Source: Nocardioides renjunii (GTDB lineage: Bacteria; Actinomycetota; Actinomycetes; Propionibacteriales; Nocardioidaceae). Taken from it: a stretch of 64,000 nucleotides of DNA. How positions within the stretch are numbered: position 1 is the stretch's first letter; each line of letters begins with the position of its first letter. The stretch spans positions 4,339,085 to 4,403,084 of the forward strand of contig NZ_CP141058.1 in NCBI RefSeq assembly GCF_034661175.1. Direction: 5' to 3'. The position numbers and the translations under genes were made by a program. A model generated the notes under the pieces. The model was not told the origin of the DNA. It worked only from the letters and a program-made list of their open reading frames with translations, and did no database searches. Below are positions 17,089-24,964 of the stretch, piece after piece.

Positions 17089-17685
17089 GTGCCCGACCCG
17101 CCAGCCCTCCGCCGCCTGGAGACCTCGCGGCTGGTCCTGCGTCGCCGGCGCCCGGAGGAAGCCGCGACCTACCGACAGCTGTGGACCGAGCGCGACCCGC
17201 GCGTGCCTGCTCGGCGGAGGATCGACACCGAGGGGCGGCCCACGATCGACGACATCAGGGAGCAGGTCCGCGCGGAGTCCTCGAGGTCGGGCCTGGTCGT
17301 CCTGGCTGTCGTGCGCCGCGACACGTCCGAGGTGATCGGCTACTGCGGTCTGTTCACGGTCGACGGGCGGCCGTCCGACGAGCCGGAGCTCGCCTTCGAG
17401 CTGCTCCGATCGGTGCACGGCCACGGCCTGGCGACGGAGGCGGCCCGCGCAGTCGTCGAGTGGGCGGAGCAGGCCGAGTTGCCCCGCCTGTGGGCGGACG
17501 TCTGGGACTGGAACACCGCGTCGCGTCGGGTCCTCGACAAGCTGGGCTTCCGGGAGACGGGCGCGGCGACCGCGGGTGAGCACGGCGTCAGCCTCACGAC
17601 CGTGCTGGAGCTCCAGCCGGCGCCTCGTCGGGCGGCTCGTCGGGCGGCTCGGCCCCCGGGACGGCCCGAGCACCCGCCATCATGA
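17089..17685 (+). CDS. GNAT N-acetyltransferase (RimJ-like)
   Basis: 198 residues. It begins LETSRLVLRRRRPEE, typical of RimJ/RimL-type acetyltransferases, has the acetyl-CoA loop H-G-H-G-L-A-T-E-A (Q/R-x-x-G-x-G/A variant) and the motif B region N-T-A-S-R-R-V-L-D-K-L-G-F. The C-terminus ends in an Ala-Arg-rich tail. GTG at 17089 was chosen because homology starts there; an upstream in-frame start exists at 16987. Substrate unknown. Confidence 0.85.
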   Translation: MPDPPALRRLETSRLVLRRRRPEEAATYRQLWTERDPRVPARRRIDTEGRPTIDDIREQVRAESSRSGLVVLAVVRRDTSEVIGYCGLFTVDGRPSDEPELAFELLRSVHGHGLATEAARAVVEWAEQAELPRLWADVWDWNTASRRVLDKLGFRETGAATAGEHGVSLTTVLELQPAPRRAARRAARPPGRPEHPPS

Positions 17686-17717
17686 GTGCTCGGACCTGGC
17701 CGACGGGCACTCATGAT
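17679..17717. terminator. Inverted repeat at 3' ends of convergent GNAT and dnaB genes
   Basis: ATCATGAGTGC at 17679-17689 is the exact reverse complement of GCACTCATGAT at 17707-17717, with a 17-nt loop. It spans the GNAT stop codon and lies 107 bp from the dnaB stop. It may act as a terminator for either gene, although the AT-rich outer arms also fit a regulator site. Confidence 0.5.
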
Positions 17718-17823
17718 TGCCGCGAGGACGTGGTGCCACCGTACCCACGCGGGCGGCGCTGATTCGTCGTCGCCCCACGTCGTACGCCGCCGGGCCGTGA
17801 CGGTGGGCCCGGCGGTGCGGGCC

Positions 17824-19227
17824 TCAGCCCTGGGCCATGTCGACGAAGCGCGAGTAGTGACCCTGGAAGGCCACCGTCAGGTCGCGGGTCGGGCCGTTGC
17901 GGTGCTTGGCCACGATCAGGTCGGCCTCGCCGGGGCGGGTCGACTCCTTCTCGTAGACGTCGTCGCGGTGGAGCAGGATTACCATGTCGGCGTCCTGCTC
18001 GAGCGACCCCGACTCACGCAGGTCGCTCATCATCGGGCGCTTGTCGCCGCGCTGCTCGGGACCACGGTTGAGCTGCGACAGCGCGATGATGGGCAGCTCG
18101 AGCTCCTTGGCGAGGAGCTTGATGTTGCGGGAGAACTCCGAGACCTCGAGCTGGCGGGACTCGACCTTCTTGCCCGAGCTCATCAGCTGCATGTAGTCGA
18201 TGACGATGAGCTTGAGGTCGTGGCGCTGCTTGAGCCGCCGGGCCTTGGCGCGGATCTCCATCATGGTCATGTTGGGGCTGTCGTCGATGAACATCGGCGC
18301 CCCGGAGACCTGGCCCATCTTGCGGGCGAGCTTCTCCCAGTCGTCGTCGCGCATGGTGCCGTTGCGGATGTGGTTGAGCGGCACCTTCGCCTCGGCGGAG
18401 AGCAGCCGCATCATGATCTCCGAGCGCGTCATCTCCAGGCTGAAGAAGCAGCTCGTCAGGTTGTTGTGGATCGAGGCGGCGCGGCAGAAGTCGAGGGCGA
18501 GGGTCGACTTCCCCATCGCGGGGCGGGCCGCGACGATGATCATCTGGCCGGAGTGGAGGCCGTTGGTGAGGTCGTCGAGGTCGGCGAACCCGGTCGGCAC
18601 GCCGTAGAGGCCGGCCTCGCGGTTGCCGATGGCCTCGATCTCGTCGAGGACGCCGCTCATGATGTCGCTGAGCGGTGCGTAGTCGACGCTCGCGCGACGG
18701 TCGGTGACCTTGTAGACCTCGGCCTGGGCGTGGTCGACCACGTCGTCGATCTGGCCCTCGCCGGCATAGCCGAGGGCGGCGATCCGCGTGCCGGCCTCGA
18801 CCAGGCGGCGCAGGATCGCCTTGTCGCGCACGATCTCGGCGTAGTAGCCGGCGTTGGCGGCGATCGGCACGTTGGCGGACAGGGTGTGGAGGTAGGGGGC
18901 GCCGCCGATGCGCTGGAGCTCGCCGCGCTTCTGCAGCTCCGCCGCCACCGTGATCGGGTCGGCGGGCTCGCCGCGGCCGTAGAGGTCGATGATCGCGTCG
19001 TGGATGACCTCGTGGGCCGGGCGGTAGTAGTCCACGCCCTTGATGACGTCGACCACGTCGGCGATCGCGTCCTTGGACAGCAGCATCGAGCCGAGCACGC
19101 TCTGCTCGGCAGCGTTGTCCTGCGGAGGGGTCCGGTCCCCGGCGGAGCGCGGCGACTCCCCCGGCTCGTAGGCCGCCGGACCATCGCCCCATGCCTGGTC
19201 GGTGTCCCCCTCGAATGCGACGCTCAC
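17824..19227 (-). CDS. dnaB: Replicative DNA helicase DnaB
   Basis: A 467-residue hexameric 5'-3' helicase of the replication fork. The N-terminal domain (PPQDNAAEQSVLGSMLL) is followed by the RecA-like domain with Walker A ARPAMGKS at 234-241, Walker B LIVIDYMQLM and the SQLNRGPEQR motif. No intein interrupts the gene, unlike several actinobacterial dnaB genes. GTG at 19227 was chosen because GGAGGAG lies 6 nt upstream; a longer frame would begin at 19266. Upstream is a cluster of DnaA boxes. Confidence 0.97.
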   Translation of the reverse strand: MSVAFEGDTDQAWGDGPAAYEPGESPRSAGDRTPPQDNAAEQSVLGSMLLSKDAIADVVDVIKGVDYYRPAHEVIHDAIIDLYGRGEPADPITVAAELQKRGELQRIGGAPYLHTLSANVPIAANAGYYAEIVRDKAILRRLVEAGTRIAALGYAGEGQIDDVVDHAQAEVYKVTDRRASVDYAPLSDIMSGVLDEIEAIGNREAGLYGVPTGFADLDDLTNGLHSGQMIIVAARPAMGKSTLALDFCRAASIHNNLTSCFFSLEMTRSEIMMRLLSAEAKVPLNHIRNGTMRDDDWEKLARKMGQVSGAPMFIDDSPNMTMMEIRAKARRLKQRHDLKLIVIDYMQLMSSGKKVESRQLEVSEFSRNIKLLAKELELPIIALSQLNRGPEQRGDKRPMMSDLRESGSLEQDADMVILLHRDDVYEKESTRPGEADLIVAKHRNGPTRDLTVAFQGHYSRFVDMAQG

Positions 19228-19390
19228 CGGTGCTCCTCCACTGTCACTGCCCACGACCCACCGCACTCCACGCTAGGGACGACCTCCGACATCACGTCGG
19301 ACCCGTCGCGCGCGAGACCAGCTCCCGGATCACTGCCCGCGCGAGACCGTACGTGCTGCCGGGCGACGATGGGAAGCCAGCGGCACCGAG

Positions 19391-19660
19391 TTATCCACAG
19401 GTTCTGTGGACAATGTGCTCCCGCCCGTGGACGACACGCGGCACGACGTGCACTCGCCGTGGACCGACCTGTGGAGAGAGTGCTGACGCCGCTTCGAACT
19501 TGGGCGCTGACCTGCGGAAACGCCGCCCACAGGCTGTGGACGAAAATCCCCACCCCGATCGCGTCGTTCATCTGTCCGACATCTGGATGATGCCTGTTGC
19601 TTTGTCGACACGGCCTCGTGACGCCCACCACCCGCAGCATCATCCACACGGTGATTCACA
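19391..19660. other. DnaA-box cluster between dnaB and the MATE gene
   Basis: This is part of a 499-bp gene-free stretch (19228-19726). Exact boxes are TTATCCACA at 19391-19399 (+) and TTGTCCACA at 19405-19413 (-). One-mismatch boxes are at 19535-19543 (-, TCGTCCACA), 19602-19610 (+, TTGTCGACA), 19640-19648 (+, TCATCCACA) and 19652-19660 (+, TGATTCACA). Weaker TCCAC cores lie near 19426-19434, 19458 and 19470. The density is far above that of other intergenic regions in the window. Confidence 0.75.
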
Positions 19661-19726
19661 GGTAGTCCGAAGGGACTATGTACACCCACGGCCCGCCTCG
19701 ATAGCCCCGGTTCCTAGGCTGCGGGC

Positions 19727-21052
19727 GTGAAGGCCGTCGACCGCGAGATCCTCCGCCTGGCCGTGCCGGCCTTCCTCGCCCTGGTCGCCGAGCCGATGTT
19801 CCTGCTCTCGGACGCGGCGATCGTCGGCCACCTCGGCACGCCCGAGCTCGCCGGCCTGGGGGTCGCGGCCGTCGTCCTCCAGACGGTCGTCGGCCTGTGC
19901 GTCTTCCTCGCCTACGGCACCACCGCCAGCGTCGCGCGCCACCTCGGCGCCGGCGACCTGCGCGCCGCCCTCGCCCAGGGGGTGGACGGGGTGTGGCTGG
20001 CCGTGGTCATCGGCACCGTCGCGACGGTCGGTGGCATCGCGCTGACACCCGTCCTCGTCGGTGCCTTCGACACCGGCTCGGAGGTCGCCGGGCACGCCGA
20101 GACCTACCTGGCCATCGCCTTCCTCGGGACGACGCCGCTGCTCGTCATGCTGGCGACCACGGGCGTGCTGCGCGGCCTGCAGGACACGCGTACGCCGTTG
20201 CTCGTCGCCGTCGTCGGCAACGGCCTCAACATCGCGCTCAACGTCCTGCTCGTCTACGGCCTCGGGCTCGGCATCGCCGGCTCCGCGATCGGCTCGGTGG
20301 TCGCGCAGGTGCTGTCGGCCGCGTGGCTGGTCGTGGTCGTGGTGCGCGCGGCTCGCGCACACGACGCGCCGCTCTCGCCCGACCGGGCCGGGATCCTGGC
20401 CGCCGCGCACGCCGCCGTCGCGCTCGTCATCCGCACCCTCGCCCTGCGCGCGTGCCTGCTCGTGGGGACGTACGCCGTGACGCGGGTGGGCACGCAGGGC
20501 ACCGACGTCAACGTCGCCACCCACCAGATCGCGATCACGCTGTGGACCTTCTTGGCGTTCGCCCTCGACGCGATCGCCATCGCGGCGCAGGCCCTCACCG
20601 GACGCGCCCTCGGCGGCGGTGACGTCGAGGGCACGCGGCGGCTCACCCGGCGGATGATCCGGTGGGGCTGGGGCAGCGGCGTCGTGGCCGGCGTGGGCCT
20701 GGCGGTCGCGTCGCCCTTCCTCGGCGCCCTGTTCACCAGCGACCCGGAGGTGCGCGAGCTCCTCGTGCCGGTGCTCCTCGTCGCCGCCCTCGGCCAGCCG
20801 CTGGCCGGTGTGGTGTTCGTGCTCGACGGGGTCCTGATCGGCGCCGGCGACGGCGCCTTCCTCGCGTGGGCCGGGATGGTGGTGCTGGCGGCGTACGCGC
20901 CCGCCGCCCTGTGGGCTGCCACCCTGCCCCACGGGCTGGTCGCGGTGTGGGTGGCGATGACGTTCGTCTTCATGGGGGCCCGAGGCGTGCTGCTGTCCTG
21001 GCGGGCACGCGGGGACGCCTGGATCGTCACCGGCGCGTCGGTCGGTCGCTAG
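19727..21052 (+). CDS. MATE family efflux transporter (DinF-like)
   Basis: 441 residues with about 12 membrane segments. The N-terminus D-R-E-I-L-R-L-A-V-P-A-F-L-A-L-V-A-E-P and the loop S-D-A-A-I-V-G-H-L-G are typical of DinF-type MATE exporters, which expel drugs or oxidised compounds by Na+ or H+ antiport. GTG at 19727 has TAGGCT at 19715-19720 with a 6-nt spacer and no Shine-Dalgarno sequence: probably leaderless. It sits on the opposite strand between dnaB and rplI, separating genes that are adjacent in many relatives. Confidence 0.92.
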   Translation: MKAVDREILRLAVPAFLALVAEPMFLLSDAAIVGHLGTPELAGLGVAAVVLQTVVGLCVFLAYGTTASVARHLGAGDLRAALAQGVDGVWLAVVIGTVATVGGIALTPVLVGAFDTGSEVAGHAETYLAIAFLGTTPLLVMLATTGVLRGLQDTRTPLLVAVVGNGLNIALNVLLVYGLGLGIAGSAIGSVVAQVLSAAWLVVVVVRAARAHDAPLSPDRAGILAAAHAAVALVIRTLALRACLLVGTYAVTRVGTQGTDVNVATHQIAITLWTFLAFALDAIAIAAQALTGRALGGGDVEGTRRLTRRMIRWGWGSGVVAGVGLAVASPFLGALFTSDPEVRELLVPVLLVAALGQPLAGVVFVLDGVLIGAGDGAFLAWAGMVVLAAYAPAALWAATLPHGLVAVWVAMTFVFMGARGVLLSWRARGDAWIVTGASVGR

Positions 21053-21067
21053 CCCGGAGATGCCGAA

Positions 21068-21098
21068 CGGCCCGCCACCTCCGAGGAGGGGCGGGCCG
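21068..21098. terminator. Bidirectional hairpin terminator after MATE gene and rplI
   Basis: CGGCCCGCC at 21068-21076 pairs with GGCGGGCCG at 21090-21098, extended by CCTCC/GGAGG around a GA turn with a single bulged A. It lies between two convergent stop codons (21052 and 21137). Confidence 0.75.
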
Positions 21099-21136
21099 CC
21101 GGGTGGTGCGGTGCGTCAGGTGGTGCGTGCGTCGAG

Positions 21137-21583
21137 TCAGGCAGGCACGACGTTGAGGGCCACCGTGGCGGACACCTCGTCGTGCAGCTTGACCGACACC
21201 TCGTGGGCGCCGAGCGACTTGATCGGGTTGACCACCACGATGGTGCGGCGGTCGACCGGCTCGCCCGAGATCTCGGTGATCGCGTCGGCGATCTCCGAGG
21301 TGGTGACGGCGCCGAACAGGCGGCCGCCCTCGCCGGCGCGGACCTTCACGTTGACCGCGTTGGCCTCGAGCTTGGTCTTGATCTCGCGGGCGTGGCTCTC
21401 GTCGCGGGCCGCACGCGAGGCGCGGGCCGTCTTGATCGACTCGATGGTCTTCTCGCCGCCGCGGGTCCAGCGGATGCCGAGGCCACGGGGAACGAGGTAG
21501 TTGCGGCCGTAGCCGTCCTTGACCTCGACCACGTCGCCGGGGGCGCCGAGGCCGTCGACCTCCTGGGTCAGGATGAGCTTCAT
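21137..21583 (-). CDS. rplI: 50S ribosomal protein L9
   Basis: 148 residues, full length for bL9: an N-terminal rRNA-binding domain (MKLILTQEVDGLGAPGDVVEVKDGYGRNYLVPRG, given here as a pattern of conserved blocks KLILT, V-x-V-K-x-G-Y-x-R-N-Y), a long connecting helix and a C-terminal domain. Last gene of the rpsF-ssb-rpsR-rplI operon, 14 bp after rpsR. Confidence 0.97.
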   Translation of the reverse strand: MKLILTQEVDGLGAPGDVVEVKDGYGRNYLVPRGLGIRWTRGGEKTIESIKTARASRAARDESHAREIKTKLEANAVNVKVRAGEGGRLFGAVTTSEIADAITEISGEPVDRRTIVVVNPIKSLGAHEVSVKLHDEVSATVALNVVPA

Positions 21584-21597
21584 GTTCCGTGCCCCTC

Positions 21598-21834
21598 TCA
21601 GCGACCGGTGGACGTGTAGGGCAGCAGAGCCAGCTCGCGCGCGTTCTTGACGGCGATGGCCACGTCGCGCTGGTGCTGGACGCAGTTGCCGGTCACGCGA
21701 CGGGCGCGGATCTTGCCACGGTCGGAGATGAACTTGCGGAGGAGCGTGGTGTCCTTGTAGTCGACACCGGTCGCCTTCTCCTTGCAGAACTGGCAAACCT
21801 TCTTCTTGGGCTTGCGCAGAATTGCCTTGGCCAT
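21598..21834 (-). CDS. rpsR: 30S ribosomal protein S18
   Basis: 78 residues, matching bS18. It has C14-x-x-C17 and C51-x-x-H54, so this is the zinc-binding form rather than the zinc-free paralogue made under zinc limitation in some actinobacteria. ATG at 21834. It pairs with S6 on the ribosome, and the S6:S18 pair may also bind the rpsF leader. Confidence 0.97.
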   Translation of the reverse strand: MAKAILRKPKKKVCQFCKEKATGVDYKDTTLLRKFISDRGKIRARRVTGNCVQHQRDVAIAVKNARELALLPYTSTGR

Positions 21835-21914
21835 TGTGGTGCTCCCTTTCAGTGAGCCCGGCCCTGAAGGCAATCAGGGACGGAATGGTGGTGTGGTGCT
21901 GGAAAGTGTCCGGA

Positions 21915-22517
21915 TCAGAAGGGGGGCTCGTCGTTGCCGCCGCTGACCCCGGGCGTGGCCCACGGGTCGTTGGCCGGCGCGGACTGGCCGCCACCCTGGG
22001 GCTGGGACTGGCCGCCCCAACCACCGCCGCCGCCACCCTGCGCGGGCGCCGGGCTGGCCCACGGGTCGTCGGCCGGAGCGGACTGGCCGCCACCGCCCGA
22101 GTAGCCGCCGCCGCCACCGCCGCCGCCGGAGTAGCCGCCACCGCCGCCGGACCGGGTCGTCTTGGTGACCTTGGCCGATGCGGAACGCAGCGACGGGCCC
22201 ACCTCCTCAACGTCGATCTCGAAGACGGTGCGCTTCTCGCCCTCGCGGGTCTCGTACTGACGCGACTTGAGGCGACCCTGGACGATCACGCGCATGCCCC
22301 GCTGGAGGGACTCGGCGACGTTCTCCGCGGCCTGCCGCCACACAGCGCAGGAGAGGAACAGCGTGTCGCCGTCCTTCCACTCGTTGCTCTGGCGGTCGAA
22401 GGTGCGCGGCGTCGACGCGATCCGGAAGTTGGCCACGGGCGCCCCCGAGGGGGTGAACCGCAGCTCCGGGTCGTCGACGAGGTTGCCGATCACGGTGATG
22501 GTGGTCTCGCCTGCCAT
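21915..22517 (-). CDS. ssb: Single-stranded DNA-binding protein
   Basis: 200 residues. The OB fold occupies residues 1-~115 (GETTITVIGNLVDDPELRFTPSG) and is followed by a long Gly/Ser/Gln-rich disordered linker with near-repeats Q-S-A-P-A-[DN]-D-P-W-A, then the acidic tip N-D-E-P-P-F that recruits replication and repair proteins. Lies between rpsF and rpsR, as usual. Confidence 0.97.
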   Translation of the reverse strand: MAGETTITVIGNLVDDPELRFTPSGAPVANFRIASTPRTFDRQSNEWKDGDTLFLSCAVWRQAAENVAESLQRGMRVIVQGRLKSRQYETREGEKRTVFEIDVEEVGPSLRSASAKVTKTTRSGGGGGYSGGGGGGGGYSGGGGQSAPADDPWASPAPAQGGGGGGWGGQSQPQGGGQSAPANDPWATPGVSGGNDEPPF

Positions 22518-22629
22518 GTCAGGTCTCCTCAGAATGTCCTGCTGGTCCGGGTTGCTCTCGGTGTGCTGCCCATCAAACAGGCAGCGACCGACAGCGGGAA
22601 GGGTCTATCCACAGACGCCCCTGCGGGCA

Positions 22630-22920
22630 TCAGTGGGCGTCGGGACGCATGACCTTCGTGCGCAGGATCGACTCGTTCAGCGTGAGCTGGCGGTCGAACT
22701 CCTTGACCGTCGCGGGCTCGGCCGTCAGGTTGATCACGGCGTAGATGCCCTCGGCGTTCTTCTGGATCTCGTACGCCATCCGGCGACGACCCCACACGTC
22801 GAGCGACTCGATCGAGCCACCGTCCTTGCGGATTACGTTGAGGTACTTGTCGAGCGACGGCTCGATGGTGCGCTCGTCGAGACTCGGGTCGAGGATGACC
22901 ATCACTTCATAGGCACGCAT
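22630..22920 (-). CDS. rpsF: 30S ribosomal protein S6
   Basis: 96 residues, standard bS6: MRAYEVMVILDPSLDE, then the W-G-R-R-R-M-A-Y-E-I block that contacts S18 and 16S rRNA. ATG at 22920 is preceded by AGGAGGTGGAGA. First gene of the rpsF-ssb-rpsR-rplI operon, with a structured leader of over 100 nt. Confidence 0.97.
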   Translation of the reverse strand: MRAYEVMVILDPSLDERTIEPSLDKYLNVIRKDGGSIESLDVWGRRRMAYEIQKNAEGIYAVINLTAEPATVKEFDRQLTLNESILRTKVMRPDAH

Positions 22921-22951
22921 AGCGGTCTCCACCTCCTCTGGGCTAGAGCGG

Positions 22952-23049
22952 CCACGGGCTCTCCGTGGCAGGAGGACTGTGCGTTGCGGCCGCGACATCG
23001 GTCGCGGCCACGGTGGTGCAGGTCGCCCGAAGGCAACCGGGGAAGACTA
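22952..23049 (-). promoter_or_regulatory. rpsF promoter and structured leader, candidate S6:S18-binding RNA
   Basis: A -10-like TAGTCT reads on the minus strand at 23049-23044. The following leader contains two strong hairpins: a 9-bp stem with a 4-nt loop at 22988-23009 and CCACGG/CCGTGG at 22952-22968. rpsF leaders in many bacteria carry an RNA bound by S6:S18 for feedback control. The position fits, but the exact consensus was not confirmed. No good -35 is seen. Confidence 0.45.
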
Positions 23050-23100
23050 CCAGCGGCGCGGCGCCCCGCCGGAATCGTCGTACGCCGCCCCGGGCCGGCC

Positions 23101-23121
23101 CCGCCGGACCCCCTCCGGCGG
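23101..23121. repeat. Stem-loop, 8-bp stem and CCCCC loop
   Basis: CCGCCGGA pairs perfectly with TCCGGCGG around five Cs. It is one of three palindromic elements in the 298-bp gap between rpsF and the membrane-protein gene, upstream of the rpsF -10. Confidence 0.6.
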
Positions 23122-23147
23122 AGCTTTGCACCCGAGTTGCGTGCTTG

Positions 23148-23167
23148 CAGGTCGAGATCTCCACCTG
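23148..23167. repeat. 20-bp near-perfect palindrome
   Basis: CAGGTCGAGATCTCCACCTG reads the same on both strands except for one mismatched pair. It lies between the CCGCCGGA stem-loop and the 36-bp palindrome and may be a regulator site for the rpsF operon. Confidence 0.5.
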
Positions 23168-23170
23168 TAA

Positions 23171-23206
23171 CCCCGGCGGTCACCGGATATCCGGTGACCG
23201 CCGGGG
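23171..23206. terminator. 36-bp perfect palindrome downstream of the membrane-protein gene
   Basis: Two 18-bp arms join with no spacer at the centre GGAT|ATCC; the outer arms are CCCCGGCGGTCACC and its complement. It starts 12 bp after the stop at 23219 on the minus strand, so it would form a very stable RNA hairpin ending that transcript before rpsF. No U-tract follows. Confidence 0.65.
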
Positions 23207-23218
23207 ATCTCACGAGGG

Positions 23219-23863
23219 TCAGTCCGCCGACCGACGCACCGCGGCGAGCGCGGTGCCGACGAGCGTGGCGAGGAGCGCGAGCCAGTAGCCGAAGCCGTGG
23301 CCCTGGTCGATCAGGTCGCAGACCGAGGCACCGAAGGCGTCCTCGTCGCAGGACCCGCCGGGGACGACGAACAGCGCGAGGACGGTGCAGAGCGCGGCGA
23401 CGGCGAACAGGCCCAGGACGAGCGTGCGCACGGGGACCGGCAGCGAGAGGCTGACACCGAGGAGGCGGGCGAGGAGCAGCCCGGCGCCGGCGAGGGCCAG
23501 CACCGCGCCGAACCAGCCGAAGAAGCCGTGCCAGGCGGTCGCCGACTCGCTCACGCTGCTGCCGAAGGCGTCGACGGAGACGGTGTAGTAGGGCAGCAGC
23601 GAGCCGAGGAACGCGAGCGCCCCGGCGCCGATGATCCCGAGGTCGAGCCGGTCGGCTCCCTTGAGCGTCTCGACGGCCGGGGCGGAGCCGGCCGGGGTGG
23701 AGCCGGCCGGCGTGGAGCCGGCCGGGTGCGGCTCGTGCGGCTGGTGCGGCTGGTGCGCGCCGCCGTACGACGGTGAGGCGGGCGCCGCGTCAGGCGTCGC
23801 GTCAGGCGTCGGGTCGGGCGTGGGCTCGGGCGTGGGCCCGGCCCCGGGTGTGGTGTCGGACAT
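23219..23863 (-). CDS. Small membrane protein with Pro-rich cytoplasmic N-terminus
   Basis: 214 residues. The first ~70 are rich in Pro, Thr and His, with short repeats (P-A-G-S-T x3, H-Q-P, P-D-A). Four hydrophobic segments follow at ~75-93, 112-132, 142-162 and 190-208, with two Cys in the loop before the last (SCDEDAFGASVC), a possible extracytoplasmic disulfide. ATG at 23863 follows GGGGGAG by 7 nt. No family recognised. It is divergent from the kinase gene. Confidence 0.75.
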   Translation of the reverse strand: MSDTTPGAGPTPEPTPDPTPDATPDAAPASPSYGGAHQPHQPHEPHPAGSTPAGSTPAGSAPAVETLKGADRLDLGIIGAGALAFLGSLLPYYTVSVDAFGSSVSESATAWHGFFGWFGAVLALAGAGLLLARLLGVSLSLPVPVRTLVLGLFAVAALCTVLALFVVPGGSCDEDAFGASVCDLIDQGHGFGYWLALLATLVGTALAAVRRSAD

Positions 23864-24028
23864 GGATGTGCTCCCCCGCTGGGGTCCCGTGGTCGGGACC
23901 GATCGCGCGAGGGTCCCGCACCCGGACGCACGGCGGCAACACGACCGTTGCGAGAGGTCCAGACCATCGTGGGCCACCGCCTGTGGAGGACGGGCCCGCC
24001 GGCCACGGGCGAGGACTAGCGTCGAGCG

Positions 24029-24964
24029 GTGCCCGCAGTCGCGCCGGTCCGGACCTCCGCCGTGGTGGCGGGGCGCTACGTCCTGCTCGACCAGATCGGC
24101 ACCGGCGGGATGGGCTCGGTGTGGCGGGCCCGCGACGCGCGCACGGGCTGCCTGGTGGCGGTCAAGGTGCTCGGCCGGCACAGCTCGGCGCTGCTCGCGC
24201 GGTTCGTGCGGGAGCAGGCCGTCCGGGTGCGCCACCCCCACGTCGTCGCGCCGCAGGGCTGGGCGGCCGAGGACGACCTCGTCGTGCTGGCGATGGAGCT
24301 GGTGGCGGGCGGGTCGGTCGCCGACCTGCTCCGCGAGCACGGGCCGCTCGACGCCGGCACGGCCGCCCTGCTGCTCGAGCAGCTGCTGTCCGGGCTCGCC
24401 GCGGTGCACGCGGCCGGGCTGGTGCACCGCGACGTGAAGCCCGCCAACCTGCTGCTGGAGGCGACCGGCGAGGCCGGTCCGCACCTGCGCCTCGGTGACT
24501 TCGGTGTCGCCGCCCCGGTGGCGGACCGCCGCTTCACCACGGTGCCCGGCGCGATCGGCACCGACGGCTACATGGCTCCCGAGCAGGCGCGGGGGGCGCC
24601 GCCGGAGCCGACGCAGGACCTGTACGCCGTCGGGCGGGTGGCCCTCGAGCTCGTCACCGGCCTGCCGCCGGCCCGGCAGCGCGAGATCCCGTCCCACCCG
24701 CTGCGGCCGCTCGTCGAGCGGCTGCTGGTCCGTGACCCCGAGCAGCGCATCGCCACCGCGGACGCGGCGCTGCGCCTCCTGCGGAGGCTCCCGCTGCCGC
24801 CGGCCGTCCCGCCACCGGTGCCCGACCGCCTCGGGCCGGCCCCGCGGCAACGGCGTACGGGCGGGTCGGGGGCAGGGGTCGAGTGGGCCGCCTGGCTGGG
24901 CGTCGCCGCGCTGTGCGGCGTGGTCGCCGGCTGTCTGTGCCTCCTCCTAGGCTGGGCGCCATGA
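24029..24964 (+). CDS. Serine/threonine protein kinase, single-pass, no sensor domain
   Basis: 311 residues. An active-looking Hanks-type kinase domain covers ~16-270: G-loop GTGGMGSVW, K46 in VAVKVLG, HRDVKPAN (D135), DFG at 157-159 and GYMAPEQ. A Pro-rich stretch and one membrane helix (~285-305) end the protein with almost no outside part, so it lacks the PASTA or other sensor of PknB-type kinases. GTG at 24029 has TAGCGT at 24017-24022 with a 6-nt spacer: leaderless. The stop overlaps the nfo start as ATGA. Confidence 0.92.
   Translation: MPAVAPVRTSAVVAGRYVLLDQIGTGGMGSVWRARDARTGCLVAVKVLGRHSSALLARFVREQAVRVRHPHVVAPQGWAAEDDLVVLAMELVAGGSVADLLREHGPLDAGTAALLLEQLLSGLAAVHAAGLVHRDVKPANLLLEATGEAGPHLRLGDFGVAAPVADRRFTTVPGAIGTDGYMAPEQARGAPPEPTQDLYAVGRVALELVTGLPPARQREIPSHPLRPLVERLLVRDPEQRIATADAALRLLRRLPLPPAVPPPVPDRLGPAPRQRRTGGSGAGVEWAAWLGVAALCGVVAGCLCLLLGWAP

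Noticed and set aside
17824..19227. Intein or insertion in dnaB
   Set aside because: The helicase reads at normal length with Walker A intact and no intein blocks.
19391..19660. Possibility that this is the chromosomal oriC
   Set aside because: oriC in this group lies beside dnaA/dnaN, beyond rpmH at the right edge; there is no clear AT-rich unwinding tract, so a secondary DnaA site is more likely.
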